This document shows, one piece after another, positions 8,948-16,603 of a stretch of DNA of 64,000 nt. Location: positions 2,046,001 through 2,110,000 of the forward strand of contig NZ_AP014924.1 of the NCBI RefSeq assembly GCF_001544015.1, given 5' to 3'. Made by a program: the position numbers and the translations under genes. Every line of letters begins with the position of its first letter. Position 1 is the first letter of the stretch. This DNA comes from Limnochorda pilosa. Lineage in GTDB: Bacteria > Bacillota > Limnochordia > Limnochordales > Limnochordaceae. A model generated the notes under the pieces. The model was not told where the DNA came from and searched no databases. It saw only the letters and a program-made list of their open reading frames with translations.

Positions 8948-10756
8948 TCAGCCTTCCGGGTCGAGCAGCCGGTTGGTGACCGCCTCATCCACGTTCACCA
9001 GGCCCGGCAGGAGCCCCATCTCCACCATCCAGGCGGCGAAGGCCCGCCACTCCTCCAGGTCGTGGAGGCCGGGCCGTCCCGTGGCCGGGTCGAGGAGCAC
9101 CGGGGCCAGGAGCTCAATCCCCCTGCGGGCCAGCTCCCGGTCCAGGTCGGGGTTCTGGTCCAGGAGATGGCGCGCACCCTGGGCGGGATCGGCGACCACC
9201 GTCTCGTATCCCCGGGAGAGGGCCCGCAGGAAGCGGCGCAGCACGTCACCGCGCCGGGCGAGGGTCTGCTCGCTGGTGGCCAGGATCAGCGCCGGGTTGT
9301 TGGGCACGCCCCACTCCTCCACGTGGATCACCCGGGGGTCGAAGCCGAGCAGCTCCACCTCCACTCCCTCCACGTTCCAGAAACCGCCCACGATGGCATC
9401 CACCCGGCGGCTCAGCAAGGCCGGGATCAGGTCGTAGCCCACGTTGATGGCACGCACCTGGCCGGGATCCACTCCATCGTGGACCAGGATCGATCTCAGG
9501 ATGGCATCGGTGTCGACCGTTCCAGGCACTCCGACGGTCCGGCCCGCCAGGTCCGCCGGGCGCCGGATGCCCGCCTCGACCAGGCTGATCACCGAGTTGA
9601 GCGGCCGTTGCACCAGCTCCATCACCGAGACCACAGGGATCCCCTGACTGCGGGCCTGCAGGAGTTCGGGGGCGTAGGTGATGGCCAGGTCGCTCCGGCC
9701 CGCGGCCACCTGGGTGAGGGCGGCCGAAGGGTCTGCGGGGACCCGCAGGGCCACCTGCAGGCCTTCGTCCTCGAAGGCTCCCATGGCCCGTGCGGCGTAG
9801 ATGCCCACGTGGTCCGCGTTGGGCTGCCAGTCCAGGATCACGTCCACCTTCTCCGGCGCGCCGCTGGGCGAGGCCGCCTCGGCGTGTGGCAGGTCCAGAG
9901 GCCCAGGGAACCCGACCGTCAGGAGCCCTGCCACCCCTACCGCCAGAAGCGCATGGCGGCCCGACGGACGGCTGCCGTGCCGCGACGCCTCCTCATGGCT
10001 CCGGAGCCATGGGAGGCTCAGATACTCCACCAGGCGGGTAAGGGCGAATAAGGCGAACCCGGCCGCCGAGAGGAGCGCGATGGCCCCGAAGAGCCGGCTG
10101 GTCTGGAACTGGGAGATCGCACGGATCATCAGGTATCCCATCCCTTCGTCGGTTCCCACCCACTCACCAAAGATGGCCCCCACCACGCTCCAGGCTGCGG
10201 CCAGTCGGAGGCCTGAGAAGAAATAGGGCAGGGCGTTCGGAAGCTCGACTTCCCGGAAGGTGACCCAGTGGCCCAGGCGGAGGGTGCGCATCAGGCGCAG
10301 GTAATCCGGATCGGTCCCGCGGAGCCCGTCCACCGTGTTCACCACCACCGGGAAGAAGCAGAGAATGGCCACCACCAGGACCTTGGGAAGCAGGGTGTAG
10401 CCGAACCAGACGGTGAGCACCGGCGCCAGCGCCACAACTGGCACCGTCTGAGACGCCACCAGCCAGGGCTCCAGCACCCGGGCCAGCAGGGGCGAGACGT
10501 GGATGCCGATCGCGAGGGTCAGGCCCACCACCACCGCCAGGACCAGCCCCAGGAGAGCCTCGACCAGCGTGACCTGGAGGTGGGGCAGCATCAGCGCAGC
10601 CGACGCGGCCAGCTCTCGCCCGATTTCCGATGGGGTGGGCAGGAGCCACGGGGGTACCTGCCAGAGCCGCACCCCTCCCTCCCAGGCCAGGAGGCCCGCC
10701 GCCAGGCCCAGTCCGGGTGCAGCCCACCGGGAGGCATGGATCCGCCAGCGGATCAC
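8948..10756 (-). CDS. Fused ABC permease / NMT1-type binding protein (ThiX-ThiY-like) for a thiamine precursor
   Basis: A 602-residue fusion. Residues 1-255 are a BPD_transp_1 permease of the SsuC/ThiX type with about six helices and an EAA-like coupling loop (EVELPNALPYFFSGLRLAAA). A further hydrophobic helix (about 268-290, ending in an AEA-like signal-cleavage sequence) leads into an extracellular NMT1/THI5-like domain (about 300-600) with DWQPNADHVGIYAARAMG and VGVPGTVDTD. ThiY proteins with this fold bind formylaminopyrimidine. The GTG start overlaps the ATPase stop (GTGA). Placement under a TPP riboswitch supports a hydroxymethylpyrimidine-precursor importer. The fusion puts binding protein and channel in one chain at fixed stoichiometry. 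Confidence 0.9.
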   Translation of the reverse strand: MIRWRIHASRWAAPGLGLAAGLLAWEGGVRLWQVPPWLLPTPSEIGRELAASAALMLPHLQVTLVEALLGLVLAVVVGLTLAIGIHVSPLLARVLEPWLVASQTVPVVALAPVLTVWFGYTLLPKVLVVAILCFFPVVVNTVDGLRGTDPDYLRLMRTLRLGHWVTFREVELPNALPYFFSGLRLAAAWSVVGAIFGEWVGTDEGMGYLMIRAISQFQTSRLFGAIALLSAAGFALFALTRLVEYLSLPWLRSHEEASRHGSRPSGRHALLAVGVAGLLTVGFPGPLDLPHAEAASPSGAPEKVDVILDWQPNADHVGIYAARAMGAFEDEGLQVALRVPADPSAALTQVAAGRSDLAITYAPELLQARSQGIPVVSVMELVQRPLNSVISLVEAGIRRPADLAGRTVGVPGTVDTDAILRSILVHDGVDPGQVRAINVGYDLIPALLSRRVDAIVGGFWNVEGVEVELLGFDPRVIHVEEWGVPNNPALILATSEQTLARRGDVLRRFLRALSRGYETVVADPAQGARHLLDQNPDLDRELARRGIELLAPVLLDPATGRPGLHDLEEWRAFAAWMVEMGLLPGLVNVDEAVTNRLLDPEG

Positions 10757-11592
10757 GAAGGCACCCCCTGCCCGTCACGCAGCCCCAGCGCCCGCAAGAT
10801 CCGGTTCCGAAGGGTGACCCCCTCCTGGCTGGCCAGGTATCCCTCGCGCTCGGATTGGGGCGCCTCGATGCCTACCTCGTCCGCCACCCGGGCCGGACGC
10901 GGAGTGAGCACGTACACGCGATCCGACAGGAGGAGGGCCTCGTCCACGTCGTGCGTCACCAGGAGGATGGCCGCATCGAACCGCTGCCAGGCATGGAGGA
11001 GCCACCGGTGCAGGGAACGGCGAGTGATCCAGTCCAGCGCGCCCAGGGGCTCGTCGAGCGCCACTACCCGGCGGCCCGCCAGGAAGGTGCGGAGGAGAGC
11101 CACGCGCTGCCGCTCCCCGCCCGACAGGGTCGACGGGTAGGAACGTTCGAAGCCGGCCAGGCCGAAGAGGGGGAAGTAGCCGGCGGCTTCCCGGGCGGCT
11201 TGACGCCCGTCCAGCCCCGCGGAGCGGAGCCCCAGCGCCGCGTTGTCGACGGCCCTCTTCCAGGGCAGCAGCAGATCCTTCTGCGGCATGAGAGCCACCC
11301 GGCCCAGGCGTTCGCAGGACCCGTCCACCTCGATGCTGCCAGCCGACGGCTCCTCCAGACCTGCCACCACGTGGAGGAGGGTACTCTTGCCGCACCCGCT
11401 GGGCCCTACCAGGCCCACGAACTCGCCCTGCCGGACCTGGAGGTCCAGCCCGTCCAGCACCGTAAGCCCGCCGGATCCGACCCGGAAGCGCTTCACGACA
11501 CCCCGGAGCGAAACGGCCGGCACGTCCGTCGAGGCCCTGACTCGACCGGGTGTCGAGGGAGCAGGCAACGCCAAGGGCCGCACCTCCCGCAT
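10753..11592 (-). CDS. ABC transporter ATP-binding protein (ThiZ-like), thiamine-precursor import
   Basis: A 279-residue nitrate/sulfonate/taurine-type ATPase with Walker A GPSGCGKST, Q-loop MPQKDLLLPW, signature LSGGERQR and Walker B VVALDEPLGALD. The frame is open to a GTG at 11670, but that codon lies in the 3' strand of the riboswitch P1 helix and upstream of an intrinsic terminator (11631-11654). The first start after the terminator is ATG 11592, with GGAG eight bases upstream, so I take that one. The downstream partner is the permease/binding-protein fusion. Confidence 0.9.
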   Translation of the reverse strand: MREVRPLALPAPSTPGRVRASTDVPAVSLRGVVKRFRVGSGGLTVLDGLDLQVRQGEFVGLVGPSGCGKSTLLHVVAGLEEPSAGSIEVDGSCERLGRVALMPQKDLLLPWKRAVDNAALGLRSAGLDGRQAAREAAGYFPLFGLAGFERSYPSTLSGGERQRVALLRTFLAGRRVVALDEPLGALDWITRRSLHRWLLHAWQRFDAAILLVTHDVDEALLLSDRVYVLTPRPARVADEVGIEAPQSEREGYLASQEGVTLRNRILRALGLRDGQGVPS

Positions 11593-11630
11593 GGTCGCTC
11601 CACGACCCGGGGGATGGGCCCTCGAAGCGG

Positions 11631-11654
11631 AAAAGCCGCCCGTGGACAGGCGGC
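11631..11654 (-). terminator. Intrinsic terminator of the TPP riboswitch expression platform
   Basis: Read on the minus strand, GCCGCC, an eight-base loop, then GGCGGC is followed directly by TTTT. It lies between the TPP aptamer and the ATG of the ThiZ-like gene. This is the arrangement expected for a ligand-induced transcription-termination switch. Confidence 0.75.
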
Positions 11655-11663
11655 CAGGTTCCT

Positions 11664-11755
11664 GTTCCACGTTGCTCTCCGCCGGTATGACCCGGATCAG
11701 GTCCTAAGGGTTGGGGATCGCTCCCCTCTCAGCCTCTCGGCACCCCTAGTGGAAC
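11664..11755 (-). promoter_or_regulatory. TPP riboswitch (THI element)
   Basis: On the minus strand the leader contains the conserved THI-box blocks CTAGGGGTGCC, GAGGCTGAGAGG, ACCCTTAGGACCTGATC and GGGTCATACCGGCGGAGA in the right order and spacing. A perfect 7-bp P1 helix closes it, pairing GTTCCAC (11749-11755) with GTGGAAC (11664-11670). Thiamine pyrophosphate should favour the terminator just downstream and switch off the importer genes. A GGCGG tract in the aptamer 3' side could pair with the CCGCC arm of the terminator as an anti-terminator; that pairing is inference. Confidence 0.95.
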
Positions 11756-11784
11756 GACGCTATGCGCTTGTTGTCCTGGTTCCA

Positions 11785-11813
11785 AGTATAGCCTGGGCCG
11801 GCGCGCGCGGCAA
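11785..11813 (-). promoter_or_regulatory. Sigma-A-type promoter of the TPP-regulated operon
   Basis: On the minus strand TTGCCG and TATACT are separated by exactly 17 bases, about 30 bases upstream of the first riboswitch helix. This places transcription start near 11778, so the whole aptamer is in the leader. Confidence 0.65.
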
Positions 11814-11950
11814 GCGCCGGCAGCGGGCCGGGCCCCACCAGGAGATGGGCTCACCGGGGCGAAGATCTCGGGGTACGGCGACCGGCCGGGAGCCGGTGCC
11901 GGACGAGAGGGGGGCCTGCCACGTCCACCTACCGGGTCTACCTCGACGCT

Positions 11951-12538
11951 GTGCAACGTGCGGACCTGCCCGTCTACGCCCGGTGGTTCAGCGACCCCGG
12001 ACTCCAGGCGCTGGTCAACCCCGGCGTCGTCTTCCCCTACACCGAGGAGGACGAGGAGAAGTGGTACGAGGAGGCGGTGCGCCGGCCCCGGGCCGAAGGC
12101 CGGGGCTACACTTTCGCGATCCGGCTGCGGGAGGGCGACCGGCTCATCGGCAACGTCAGCCTGGCGAACGTGGACGCCAAGAACCGCTCGGCAACGTACG
12201 GGATCGCCATCGCGGACCCAGCCGCCCGCGGCCAGGGCTACGGCCGGGAGGCCACCGAGCTGATCCTCCGCTTCGGCTTCCGGGAGCTCAACCTCCACCG
12301 GATCCAACTCTGGGTCTTCGCCTACAACGAGCGGGCCATCCGCATGTACCGGGAGATCGGCTTCCAGGAGGAGGGACGCCGCCGCGAGTCCATCTTCCGG
12401 GACGGGCGCTACCACGACGACCTCCTGATGGCCATCCTGGACCGCGACTTCCACGAGCGCCACGGAGACGGGGAATCCTCCATCCCTGCAGAGGCGTCCC
12501 GAGTTCCGTCCCCCGACCCGGCCGGTCCGGGCCGATAG
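11951..12538 (+). CDS. GNAT-family N-acetyltransferase (RimJ/RimL-like)
   Basis: An Acetyltransf_3-type enzyme related to ribosomal-protein and aminoacyl acetyltransferases. The acetyl-CoA pyrophosphate-binding region GRGQGYGREA-like segment is near the middle (ARGQGYGREATELI), followed by NLHRIQLWVFAYNERAIRMY typical of RimJ/L. The only standard start is GTG at 11951, which has no ribosome binding site and removes the first beta strand. In-frame homology-like sequence (TYRVYLDAVQRADL) continues upstream to an ACG at 11921 preceded by GAGAGGGGGG at good spacing, so ACG initiation or a lost ATG is possible. Substrate unknown. Confidence 0.82.
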   Translation: MQRADLPVYARWFSDPGLQALVNPGVVFPYTEEDEEKWYEEAVRRPRAEGRGYTFAIRLREGDRLIGNVSLANVDAKNRSATYGIAIADPAARGQGYGREATELILRFGFRELNLHRIQLWVFAYNERAIRMYREIGFQEEGRRRESIFRDGRYHDDLLMAILDRDFHERHGDGESSIPAEASRVPSPDPAGPGR

Positions 12539-12722
12539 CCGCCCACGAGCGCGTGGCCGGCCCTCGCCCGGAAGACGTCGACGCCCATCCAGGCGCCTCC
12601 TCGTTTCCACCCCGAGCTCCTCGCGTGACGGCTCCGCCAGACGGTGCACCTTTGGGTGGCGCTCGGTCGAACGCGGTCCCGCCGGGGAGGATTCGGTCCC
12701 AGGGAAACGAAGAGAGGTGTGG

Positions 12723-12740
12723 TTGTGATCGCGAGCACAA
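12723..12740. promoter_or_regulatory. CRP/FNR-like palindrome upstream of fixABCX
   Basis: The sequence TTGTGATCGCGAGCACAA is a near-perfect dyad matching the CRP/FNR-family pattern TGTGA-N6-TCACA at all but one position. It lies 56 bases before the fixA start in a 257-base intergenic stretch that otherwise shows no gene. Regulation of an electron-transfer operon by such a protein is plausible but inferred. Confidence 0.4.
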
Positions 12741-12795
12741 TATCCCACTCCAGTCGACGCCGCTGCAGCCCCGGTCCGGAAAGGATGGTCGCCCC

Positions 12796-13764
12796 TTGCA
12801 CGTGGTCGTCTGCATCAAGCAGGTGCCGGACAGCCGGGAGATCCGCATCGACCCCGTCAGCAACACCCTCATTCGGGAGGGCGTGCCGGCCATCGTCAAC
12901 ATCTTCGACCTCCACGGGGTCGAGGAGGCCGTGCGCATCAAGGAACGGATCGCGTGCACCCGCGTCACCGTGCTCACCATGGGCCCGAAGTCGGCCCGCT
13001 CCGCCCTGCAGGAGTGCATCTCGCTGGGGGCGGACGAGGGCGTTCTGGTGTCGGACCGGGCGTTCGCCGGGGCCGACACCCTGGCCACATCCTACGTCCT
13101 GGCCGAGGCGATCCGCATGGCCGCCCAGGTGTGGGGCCCCGTGGACCTGGTGATCTGCGGCAAGCAGACCCTCGATGGGGACACAGGCCAGGTGGGGCCC
13201 GGCATCGCCGCCCGGCTGGACCTGGAGCAGCTCACCTACGTGGAGCGCATCCGGTCCGTGGACCCTGACGCGGGGCGCATCACGGTCGAGCGCCACCTGG
13301 AGGACGGCGTGGAGGTGGTGGAAACCTCCCTGCCCGCGCTGGTGACGGTGGTGGAGGGAATCAACGAGGTCCGCCGGGCCAGCATGCCCGGCATGCTGCG
13401 GGCGGTTCGGTACGAGCCCCTGGTCTGGACCGTGGCCGACTTCCCCGAGATCGACCGCTCGCGCCTCGGGCTGAAAGGATCGCCCACCGTGGTGGGGAAG
13501 GCCTGGGTCCCCGAGCCCATCACCCGCTCCGGCGAGGCGCTGGGCGGACCCGATGGGGATGGCAACGGAAACGACTCAGCGGCCCAGGTCGCCGCGGCGC
13601 AGCTCTTCGACCGCCTCCTGGCCACGGACCTGCCCGCCCGGCTGGGGTGGACCGGGGTCGGTCCGATGGAGGGGAGCACCGGAAGCGGCACCCGCGACCC
13701 CTCCCCACATGATCACGCCGTCGAAGAAGGCAACGGCGTCGCAGCGGACGGGAGGGGGCGTTGA
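12796..13764 (+). CDS. fixA: Electron transfer flavoprotein beta subunit (FixA)
   Basis: ETF beta subunit, first gene of fixABCX. I chose TTG 12796, giving the canonical start MHVVVCIKQVPDS; no ATG gives a better fit. AMP/FAD-binding ETF segments are visible, including DLVICGKQTLDGDTGQVGP and ETSLPALVTVVEGINEVRRAS, the ETF-beta signature. At 322 residues it is about 60 longer than usual because of a Gly/Asp-rich linker and a C-terminal tail after residue 236. FixA/FixB carry the bifurcating flavin, oxidise NADH and send electrons to ferredoxin/flavodoxin and, through FixC, to quinone. This role is established for the family. Confidence 0.93.
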   Translation: MHVVVCIKQVPDSREIRIDPVSNTLIREGVPAIVNIFDLHGVEEAVRIKERIACTRVTVLTMGPKSARSALQECISLGADEGVLVSDRAFAGADTLATSYVLAEAIRMAAQVWGPVDLVICGKQTLDGDTGQVGPGIAARLDLEQLTYVERIRSVDPDAGRITVERHLEDGVEVVETSLPALVTVVEGINEVRRASMPGMLRAVRYEPLVWTVADFPEIDRSRLGLKGSPTVVGKAWVPEPITRSGEALGGPDGDGNGNDSAAQVAAAQLFDRLLATDLPARLGWTGVGPMEGSTGSGTRDPSPHDHAVEEGNGVAADGRGR

Positions 13765-13766
13765 CG

Positions 13767-14930
13767 ATGGCACGTGTGCCGAAGCGGGCTTCAGAGCCCG
13801 TCCCGCCGGAGACCCCAGCCGAGGCCCAGGTCCTTTCGGAGCACGAGGGGATCCTGGTCATCGTGGAGCAGCGGCTGGGCCAGGCCCGGAGCGTGAGCTG
13901 GCAGCTCCTGGGCCAGGGACGGCGTCTGGCCGACAAGCTGGGCACCAAGCTCATGGCGCTGGTCCTGGGATACCGGGTTGAGCCGGTGGCCCGGGAGGCG
14001 ATCGCGTACGGCGCGGACGTGGCCTACCTCTGGGACGACCCCGTTCTCGAGCGTTACCGCACGCGGCCCTACAGCGAGGCGGCCGTCCACGTGATCCGAG
14101 CCGAAAAACCCGAGATCGTCCTGGTGGGCGCCACCTACACCGGCCGCGATCTGGCGGGGGCCGTCGCCACGCGGCTCGAGACGGGCCTCACCGCCGACTG
14201 CACCCTCCTCGACGTGGAGCCGCCCCCCACCCGCCTGCTGCAGGCCAGCCGCCCGGCCTTCAGCGAGAAGCTGATGGCCACCATCCTCTGCAAGAAGCGG
14301 CGCCCCCAGATGGCCAGCGCCCGGCCCGGTGTCTTCGAGGCGCTCCCCCCGGACCCGAACCGTTCGGGACGCGTCGTGCGGGTGGGATCGACCCTGCGCG
14401 AGGAGGACGTGGCAGCCCGGGTCCTGGACTTCATCCAGGACCCCGACCGGGTGAACCTGGAGGACGCCACCGTGATCGTCGCCGGCGGCCGGGGGGTGGG
14501 CGGCCCGCAAGGGTTCCAGCTCCTTCGCCAGCTGGCCCAGGTGCTGGGTGGCGAGGTGGGCGCCTCGCGGCCTGCGGTGGAGGCGGGCTGGATCGACCGG
14601 GCCCATCAGGTGGGGCAGACGGGCCAGACCGTCCGCCCCAAGCTCTACATCGCCTGCGGCATCAGCGGTGCGGTGCAGCACCTGGTGGGCATGGAGGGCA
14701 GTCAGGTGATCGTGGCCGTGAACCGGGAACCCGACGCCCCCATCTTCCGCGTGGCGGACTACCGCATCGTGGGGGACCTCCACCAGGTGGTGCCCGCCCT
14801 GATCGCCGAGGCGCGCCGGCGCCTGGGGCCGCTGGATGAAGGCGACGCGCCGGGGAACCAGAGCGCCGTCCGCACCTCCGGCGCATCGCCCGTGCACGGC
14901 ACCCGAGAGGGGGTCCAGGATCGTGGCTGA
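13767..14930 (+). CDS. fixB: Electron transfer flavoprotein alpha subunit (FixB)
   Basis: ETF alpha subunit, 387 residues. ATG 13767 follows GGGAGGGGGC by seven bases and lies two bases after the fixA stop. The C-terminal FAD domain is canonical: AGGRGVGG near residue 240, then QVGQTGQTVRPKLYIACGISGAVQH (flavin-contacting tract) and NREPDAPIFRVADYRIVGDL. An N-terminal extension of about 30 residues precedes the ETF fold. It pairs with FixA and docks to FixC. The end overlaps fixC by eight bases. Confidence 0.94.
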   Translation: MARVPKRASEPVPPETPAEAQVLSEHEGILVIVEQRLGQARSVSWQLLGQGRRLADKLGTKLMALVLGYRVEPVAREAIAYGADVAYLWDDPVLERYRTRPYSEAAVHVIRAEKPEIVLVGATYTGRDLAGAVATRLETGLTADCTLLDVEPPPTRLLQASRPAFSEKLMATILCKKRRPQMASARPGVFEALPPDPNRSGRVVRVGSTLREEDVAARVLDFIQDPDRVNLEDATVIVAGGRGVGGPQGFQLLRQLAQVLGGEVGASRPAVEAGWIDRAHQVGQTGQTVRPKLYIACGISGAVQHLVGMEGSQVIVAVNREPDAPIFRVADYRIVGDLHQVVPALIAEARRRLGPLDEGDAPGNQSAVRTSGASPVHGTREGVQDRG

Positions 14931-16242
14931 CGAGCGGTTCGATGCGGTGGTGGTCGGGGCCGGGCCGGCGGGTACTGCAGCGGCCTACACCATGGCCAAG
15001 GCCGGCCTCTCGGTGGTGCTGCTGGACCGGGGCGAGTTCCCCGGCGCCAAGAACATGTTCGGGGGGATCATCTACCGCCAGCAGCTGGAGGAGCTGATCC
15101 CCGGCTGCACCCAGGAGCCCGGCTTCCCGGTGGAGCGCCACATCACCGAGCAGCGCTACTGGCTCCTGGGGCCTGAGTCGGTGGTCTCCATCGGCCACAA
15201 GCACGAGCGCTTCAACAGGTCGCCCCATAACGCCTGGAGCGCCTTCCGGGTCAAGTTCGACCCATGGCTCGCCGGCAAGGCGGAGGAGGCCGGCGCGCTG
15301 CCCATCTACCAGACCGCGGCCACCGGTCTGATCCGCGACGGATCCGGTCGGGTGGTGGGGGTCCACACGGACCGGCCCGACGGTGACCTGCACGCCGGCG
15401 TGGTCGTCATCGCCGACGGGGTCAACGGCCTCCTGGCGGAGCAGATCGGCGTCCACCGCCCCTGGCGCCCCGACGAGGTGAGCCTGGCGGTGAAGGAAGT
15501 GATCGCCCTTCCCCGGGAGAAGATCGAGGACCGCTTCAACCTCGAGGGGGACGAGGGAACCACCATCGAGTTCCTGGGGGCGACCTCGCAGGGCATGACC
15601 GGCCTCGGCTTCCTGTACACCAACCGGGAGAGCTTCTCCCTCGGCATCGGTGTCATGGTCAGCGACCTGCAGCGCACGGGCGTGAAGCCCTACGAGTTGC
15701 TGGAATCGGTGAAGCGGCACCCGATGATCCGGCGGCTCATCGCCGGAGGGGAGACCAAGGAGTACTCGGCCCACCTCATCCCCGAGGGGGCGTGGTGTTC
15801 GGTCCCCCCGCTCTCGGGCGACGGTTGGGTGATCTGCGGCGACGCCGCCCAGATGGTGGACTTCGTCCACCGGGAGGGCACCAACCTGGCCATGGCCTCG
15901 GGGCACCTGGCGGGTGAGGCCGTGGTGGAGGCGAAGCAGCGGGGCGACTTCAGCGCCGCCTCCCTGGCCGGCTACGACCGCAGGGTGCACGCCTCCTTCA
16001 TCCGGGCCGACCTGAAGAAGATCCAGCGGATGCCCGCGTTCCTCCACGGCCAGGATCCGGCCCGCCTCTTCGACGGTCTGATCGGTGCGATGAACGAGGC
16101 GGCGTATCGCTACTTCCTGGTGGACGGGCTCTCCAAGGCCCAGGCCCAGCGCCAGATGCTCCGGAAGCTGATGCAGGCGGCCGGCGGGCCTTCGGGCGCG
16201 CTGAGGCTCGCCTGGCGAGGATGGAGGGCGATGAACGCATGA
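14923..16242 (+). CDS. fixC: FAD-dependent oxidoreductase FixC (ETF-quinone oxidoreductase-like)
   Basis: A 439-residue flavoprotein of the ETF-QO/FixC family. GTG 14923 starts within the fixB end. The dinucleotide-binding motif VVVGAGPAGTAAAYTMAKAG occupies residues 8-27; a second FAD motif, GWVICGDAAQMVD, is near 302. A hydrophobic membrane-associating segment typical of ETF-QO is weak here. With FixX it accepts the exergonic branch of electrons and reduces the quinone pool. It overlaps fixX by four bases. Confidence 0.94.
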   Translation: MADERFDAVVVGAGPAGTAAAYTMAKAGLSVVLLDRGEFPGAKNMFGGIIYRQQLEELIPGCTQEPGFPVERHITEQRYWLLGPESVVSIGHKHERFNRSPHNAWSAFRVKFDPWLAGKAEEAGALPIYQTAATGLIRDGSGRVVGVHTDRPDGDLHAGVVVIADGVNGLLAEQIGVHRPWRPDEVSLAVKEVIALPREKIEDRFNLEGDEGTTIEFLGATSQGMTGLGFLYTNRESFSLGIGVMVSDLQRTGVKPYELLESVKRHPMIRRLIAGGETKEYSAHLIPEGAWCSVPPLSGDGWVICGDAAQMVDFVHREGTNLAMASGHLAGEAVVEAKQRGDFSAASLAGYDRRVHASFIRADLKKIQRMPAFLHGQDPARLFDGLIGAMNEAAYRYFLVDGLSKAQAQRQMLRKLMQAAGGPSGALRLAWRGWRAMNA

Positions 16243-16589
16243 GCTCCCGCACGCGCACGGCCGCGGCACCGGCGGCGGCATCACGGACCCCTGAGGCGGC
16301 CCCGGCGCCTCCGGTGGCCCTGGAAGAGAAGCTCTTCACCATCCGCTACCGGGCTGACCGGGCCTCCCACCTGGCCATCCGCGATCACGCGGTCTGCGCC
16401 GCGTGTTCCCGCCCATGCGAGAGCGTCTGCCCCGCCCGGGTGTGGGAGTGGAAGGCCGAGGAGGGCCGCATGCAGGTGGCCTTCGAGAACTGCCTCGAGT
16501 GCGGCACCTGCCGCATCGCCTGCCGCCAGGGAAACATCGACTGGCGCTACCCCACGGGCGGTGCGGGGATCGCGTACCGGTACGGGTGA
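16239..16589 (+). CDS. fixX: Ferredoxin-like protein FixX
   Basis: A 116-residue iron-sulfur protein that completes the FixABCX complex. After an Ala/Pro-rich N-terminal tail of about 28 residues come two cysteine clusters, CAACSRPCESVCP and CLECGTCRIAC, arranged as in FixX, which carries one [4Fe-4S] cluster next to ETF-QO. The ATG at 16239 overlaps the fixC stop; an upstream in-frame ATG at 16221 is an alternative. Electrons pass from FixC flavin to FixX and quinone. Confidence 0.92.
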   Translation: MSSRTRTAAAPAAASRTPEAAPAPPVALEEKLFTIRYRADRASHLAIRDHAVCAACSRPCESVCPARVWEWKAEEGRMQVAFENCLECGTCRIACRQGNIDWRYPTGGAGIAYRYG

Positions 16590-16603
16590 GCCGTGGGGCG
16601 GAG

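Noticed and set aside
11592-11670. ThiZ translation start at GTG 11670
   Set aside because: That GTG is part of the riboswitch P1 helix and precedes the terminator; ATG 11592 has a ribosome binding site.
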